A stretch of 64,000 nt of DNA, taken from the NCBI GenBank assembly GCA_018907035.1, contig JACCIC010000035.1, positions 310,001 through 374,000 of the forward strand, written 5' to 3'. The notes below the pieces were generated by a model. The model searched no databases. It was given only the letters and a program-made list of their open reading frames with translations, and was not told the origin of the DNA. Each line of letters begins with the position of its first letter. The stretch's first letter is position 1. Source of the stretch: Sycobia sp. Sy_11. Its lineage: Eukaryota > Arthropoda > Insecta > Hymenoptera > Epichrysomallidae. Positions 60,501 to 64,000 of this stretch are shown in pieces. Both the position numbers and the translations under genes were made by a program.

Positions 60501-63500
60501 TAGCTATCAAAATAATTGTAGAAAATTTCCTAATATAAAAAATGCTGCATTTAATGGACAATCATATATTAGACAAAAATTTTCATTTGAAAATGGAAGT
60601 TTAAGTATTTTATCAAGATTAAAAACGAAAGCCAAAAGTGGAATTATAATTCACTCTTTATTTGACGATGAAAGATATGTTTTACTTTATATGGAAACAG
60701 GTCAAGTTAAATTTCAGTTTTCCTGTGGTTTACAAACTATGCTATTCGGCGAATTAGATTCTCCAATTAATAATGGTTACGACGTTGATATTGAAATGAG
60801 GTAAATCAATTAAATAAATTTACTAAAAAAAAAAACTTGAATGGTAGCATATACATCGACACAGTAATGGTGGTGGGAGCAGTCAGATTATCCTTTACTA
60901 ACAGTAGTATTTAAACTAATTCTTATTTATATTTTAGATTCTACAGGATTAATTATAAACATGGACAGTCTGACTATCATTATTTAATTATTTAATTATA
61001 AATATATTATGTTATAGAACTGTAAGACTGATGAAAATATTTGTTAGTTGAAAAAGAAAACACATATTTATTATGTTTTACAGTCTAGAATGTCTTTTTA
61101 CATCACGTAAAGCTAGACGGCGGGACCGAGCACGTTTCTCACCATCGAAAATTCCGCTAAACATTATTTGTATAAAATATTGACTCCAAAAATTTCGAAA
61201 TGGTGGGGAATCGAACTTAGGCTCTCGAAAAAACCCCAGCGTTTATGCTATATATAAATAAATCAACGTATTTATCGACACGAAAATGTGATGCATTCAA
61301 TTAAAACTATAAAAAATAAACACTTTTTACAGGTTTCAATACATCATTGAACAAAATTCAGATAAATGTTCAGCCCGCCTAATTGTGAATGGTACTGTGG
61401 TGATGAGTGGTGAACAAATTTTACAAACTCATGAAAGTGTACCGCAATTCGCAAGAGTACATTTAGGTGGAATTCCTGTATCTCTGTCTCATCAATTTCC
61501 CCAAATTGTGTTAGGTTTTATTGGCTGCATGAATTTATTAGAAGTAAAAAATTTTCCCATAATATTAAATAATTTACACTTTATAATTTAATATTTAAAA
61601 ATGTTACTTTTTAACTAAAGGTAAATAATAAAAGACGAGACTTTATACATGATTCTCTTGAGGCTGTTCAAATAGAAGAATGTAATTCGTTTTTATGTTT
61701 ATCAAATCCATGTAAAAATTTTGGAGCTTGTCAAGAAGTTGATGGAAAAATTAGTTGCAAATGTTTTGCTGGGCAAGTACTTTTTATATCTGAAGTAAAT
61801 AGAATAAAAACTATGTGAGATTAAACATTTGTATTCAAAATTTCTATAGCTACAGTGGAAAAACTTGTGAGAGATCTATTTGTGATGACAATCCATGTCA
61901 TTTAGGAGCTACATGTTTGTCTTCTCCTGGAGTAAATTTTATATGTGTCTGTCCTCTTGGTACACATGGATTATTTTGTGAAAAAGGTGATAATATAAAT
62001 ATAATAGTAAATTTTATTAAAATAAGTTTGTTAAAGTAAATAATAATTTGTTTTTAATAATTTTGCAATCAACTGTATTTTTTAACAATTTACCCAGGCC
62101 CACAAGTGATTTTTACAAGGCTATAGTATAGATATTCCTATTTATTTTTCATCATTGAATCCAAAATGATATGAAATAATTTTTAAAGAAACATTTTTAA
62201 AGAAAAATGAACAAAATCGAATTGTTTTCTGTAATAAAAAAAGTACATTATAATATATATAAATATAACAAATCTGTAGTAAAATTTAAATGCTATTGAC
62301 CAAAACGTATCAAATCAAAGCTGTATAGATTCAAAATGAATCTACCAACAAATTTTTTTTAAGTGCTTGTGAAATATCTCTCCTTGCATTTTGCAAGAAT
62401 TAGACTTTCATAAAAAAAATTAAAAGTATATTTTTATCAAATTCTTTTGGTTCGCAGAATTCAAATGCTATATCAAATTGGCTGAATCATTTTGCGTTTT
62501 TTAATTTTTTAGGAAACTATGAAAAATCCATAAAAAATTTAGTTTTTTTGCATTTTTTAAGATACTGGCAAAAGTTATAATGGAACTTTAGATCCGAAAA
62601 ATTTGAGTCAATGATAAAAAATATATAGGATTCTGCATATTTATACCTATCTCATATATAATTAAAATTCAGATCATATTTTTCATAGTTTTGTGTTTGT
62701 AACAAACATAAATCATTTATGACACAGAACTTCAATAAAATAGAATATTTAAACATTAAAAAGTTTCAAGAAATTATAAAACATAATATTACTTGTAAAT
62801 ATTTACAATTTAGTTTAATTTTATAATTAATGACTTTAGTTCATATATGAAATAAATTCTCTAAATAAATAATTTTTCAGATACAACTATATTACAACCA
62901 TCATTTTCAGTATTCTCACCAGGATTTGCATCATATATGGCATATGGTGTAATTAGTTCACTTAAAGATAATATGGAATTAAAACTTCGCATTATCCCTG
63001 AAACATTAGAACAAATTTCATTAATAGCATACATGGGTCAAGCTGGTTTAAAACGAGAATCATCTGATCACTTTTCTGTAACTTATGTGCGCGGATATCT
63101 TATGCTTACATGGGATTTAGGTTCAGGTGTTAGAAGAATTTTTACAAATACTCCATTAAATATAAGAACTCGAAAAGTCTACACAGTACATATTGGAAGA
63201 AGAGGTAGAGACTCTTGGTTATACGTCGAAGGTATAGGTAATGTAACAGGTCGAGCAGCTGGTACAAATACACGGATGGATGTTTCACCAATTCTTTATA
63301 TTGGTATACCTTATTATCAATTAATTAAATAAATACATGCTAAACTAAATCAAATATAATTTTAAATAAATTAAAACTGAAATTTTGAATGAAAATCATG
63401 AGTTGATAAATTTTATTACAGGTGGTCATAAATCAAAATATTTTGAAGGACTACCCCATGATCTGCCATTACACTCAGGATTTGCTGGTTGTATATACGA

Positions 63501-63827
63501 TATCGAATTACGCACAGATGATAATGTCTTCCCTGTAACAATGTCCAGTCCAGCAACTGGTCGAGGAGTTGGAGAATGCCATCGGAACGAATGTTCCCAT
63601 CATTTATGTAAAAATGGTGCAGTATGTTTAAGTCATGGACCTACATATAGGTAAATTTTTAGAAACATTTTTGTAACTTTAAGGTGAATAAAATATAAAT
63701 GTAATGTTTAATTCTAATTCACAGCTGCATTTGTATGAAAGATTGGGAAGGACCTGACTGTTCCAATCAAGTAAATTGTACTTATTTAAATCCACTGTGC
63801 CATAACAATAACAAACAAAATTTTTGA
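55401..63827 (+). CDS. eys: Eyes shut (spacemaker) extracellular proteoglycan, partial
   Basis: Exons in window: 55401-55538, 56726-56874, 56973-57083, 57191-57412, 58440-59794, 60493-60800, 61333-61543, 61621-61772, 61850-61986, 62881-63303, 63422-63650 and 63725 onward. Together they give about 1,178 aa. Eys is secreted into the inter-rhabdomeral space of photoreceptors and into mechanosensory organs. A hydrophobic signal-like segment [14 protein letters not shown] precedes the first EGF repeat. Seven or so EGF repeats follow, with eys-like [18 protein letters not shown] and CYCVPDYHG motifs. A Thr/Ser-rich mucin-like block of about 340 aa sits in exon 5. Then come LamG, two EGFs, LamG and a further EGF. 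No transmembrane tail is seen, against Crumbs. The start codon lies in an unseen upstream exon (exon 1 opens with an acceptor at 55400). Intron 8 uses a GC donor. The last exon either splices at 63771 to exons beyond the window or reads to a TGA at 63825. Confidence 0.83.
56275..56469. mobile_element. MITE, copy 3 (eys intron)
   Basis: It contains AGTCCTTGAAGA, GTCGAAGAGGCTCAAAA, GGCCAGTCAGATTA and the end GACTGTAAGACCGATAAAAG, all matching copy 1 or 2. It is shortened inside and its left repeat is degenerate. It lies in the intron between the first two eys exons seen. Confidence 0.55.
57480..57533. repeat. (TA)n microsatellite
   Basis: A perfect TA array in the 1-kb eys intron 57413-58439. 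Confidence 0.85.
60862..61047. mobile_element. MITE, copy 4 (eys intron)
   Basis: It contains GCAGTCAGATTATCCTTTAC, GATTCTACAGGATTAATTAT, GGACAGTCTGACTATCATTA and CTGTAAGACTGATGAAAATA, matching the inner and right parts of copy 1. The left inverted repeat is missing. It lies in the eys intron 60801-61332, directly beside a SINE-like sequence. Confidence 0.55.
61075..61262 (-). mobile_element. Candidate tRNA-derived SINE
   Basis: On the minus strand a B-box-like AGTTCGATTCC followed by CCACCA lies at about 61201-61218. An A-box-like TAGCATAAACGCTGG lies about 30 bp upstream. A GC-richer unrelated body follows (about 61100-61145, with GGTCCCGCCGTCTAGC) and then AT-rich sequence. This is the layout of a tRNA-head SINE. 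It does not fold as a normal tRNA by eye (no clean acceptor stem). Confidence 0.35.
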
Positions 63828-64000
63828 ATTAGAAACAAAAAGAATAGTAGTTCCCAATAGGTAGTTAAATTTACCTTCACATAGAGTTTGTTGTTTTCAT
63901 TTTTGGTTCACTGACGATAAAAGATGAATTTAAATGAATAAATAGAATTGCAGCTGCCATTCTAGATTGCAAATCGTATTTTGTAAGATCGTGAGACCAT
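63828..64000. other. AT-rich sequence after the last eys exon seen
   Basis: I see no exon, repeat or RNA feature here. If the donor at 63771 is used, this is eys intron. Confidence 0.4.

Noticed and set aside
61195..61262. A functional tRNA gene on the minus strand
   Set aside because: Only a B-box/T-arm-like segment is convincing; no acceptor stem or anticodon arm can be drawn by eye.
55401..63827. Identification of the EGF/LamG gene as crumbs
   Set aside because: The Thr/Ser-rich block between EGF and LamG regions and motifs such as CYCIDGYTG and GECIEGPGL fit eyes shut; no transmembrane or ERLI tail is seen.
1..64000. CRISPR arrays, bacterial operons, or integrated viral genes
   Set aside because: No spaced direct repeats, no operon-like gene packing, and no viral polymerase or capsid-like frames were seen; the genes are intron-containing animal genes.

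Overview
This window looks like nuclear DNA from an insect, most likely a hymenopteran (bee, wasp or ant). The genes have insect-type introns, many only 60-130 bp. The background is very AT-rich with sharply bounded GC-rich, CpG-rich islands, and microsatellites ((TA)n, (GT)n, (CT)n) are very dense. Gene content is animal: eyes shut, Mo25, a ZC3H13/Flacc-type m6A cofactor, an arthropod SMYD-type SET protein, HMG-CoA lyase and GPN3. Nothing indicates a bacterial or viral origin. The species assignment is inference.

Layout. (1) 1-23.3 kb: a minus-strand BTB/POZ gene. Its first coding exon is at 23139-23300 and its second at 874-1577, separated by a 21.5-kb intron that holds alternating CpG-rich and AT-rich blocks. 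The gene runs off the left edge. Exon 2 needs a one-base frame change inside a GCC/C-rich tract to stay open to its splice donor. (2) 24.3-29.4 kb: a possible two-exon small-protein gene (plus strand, 40-41 aa), with a retroelement-like repeat block and a MITE copy in its intron, and a weak chemoreceptor-like relic on the minus strand. (3) 29.6-30.6 kb: GPN3 (plus). (4) 33.9-35.4 kb: Mo25/CAB39 (minus, seven coding exons), convergent with GPN3. (5) 38.8-43.3 kb: ZC3H13/Flacc-like gene (plus, nine coding exons). (6) 43.5-52.3 kb: SMYD-type SET/MYND gene (minus, eight coding exons), tail-to-tail with (5), only 201 bp between stop codons. Its 6-kb second intron contains an apparently intronless HMG-CoA lyase gene on the opposite strand (49434-50411). 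(7) 55.4-63.8 kb: most of an eyes shut (eys) gene (plus): EGF repeats, a Thr/Ser-rich mucin-like block, and laminin-G domains alternating with EGFs. Its start exon is not identified and it probably continues beyond the right edge.

The genes do not form a pathway. They are housekeeping or signalling genes (RNA polymerase assembly, LKB1 pathway, m6A writing, ketone-body/leucine catabolism), a putative transcription factor, a putative methyltransferase-like protein and an extracellular-matrix gene. The most useful second-look items are: two independent GC-AG introns, supported by reading frame; the nested HMGCL gene; a four-copy MITE family with about 68-bp inverted repeats; a candidate tRNA-derived SINE; the candidate small ORF with a tandem NAGNAG acceptor; a non-canonical fourth zinc ligand in the CCCH finger; a frame-preserving 72-nt intron in the Flacc gene; and the GC-composition jump inside the Flacc gene. 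Exon boundaries were read by eye from GT/GC-AG sites and frame continuity and have no transcript support here.
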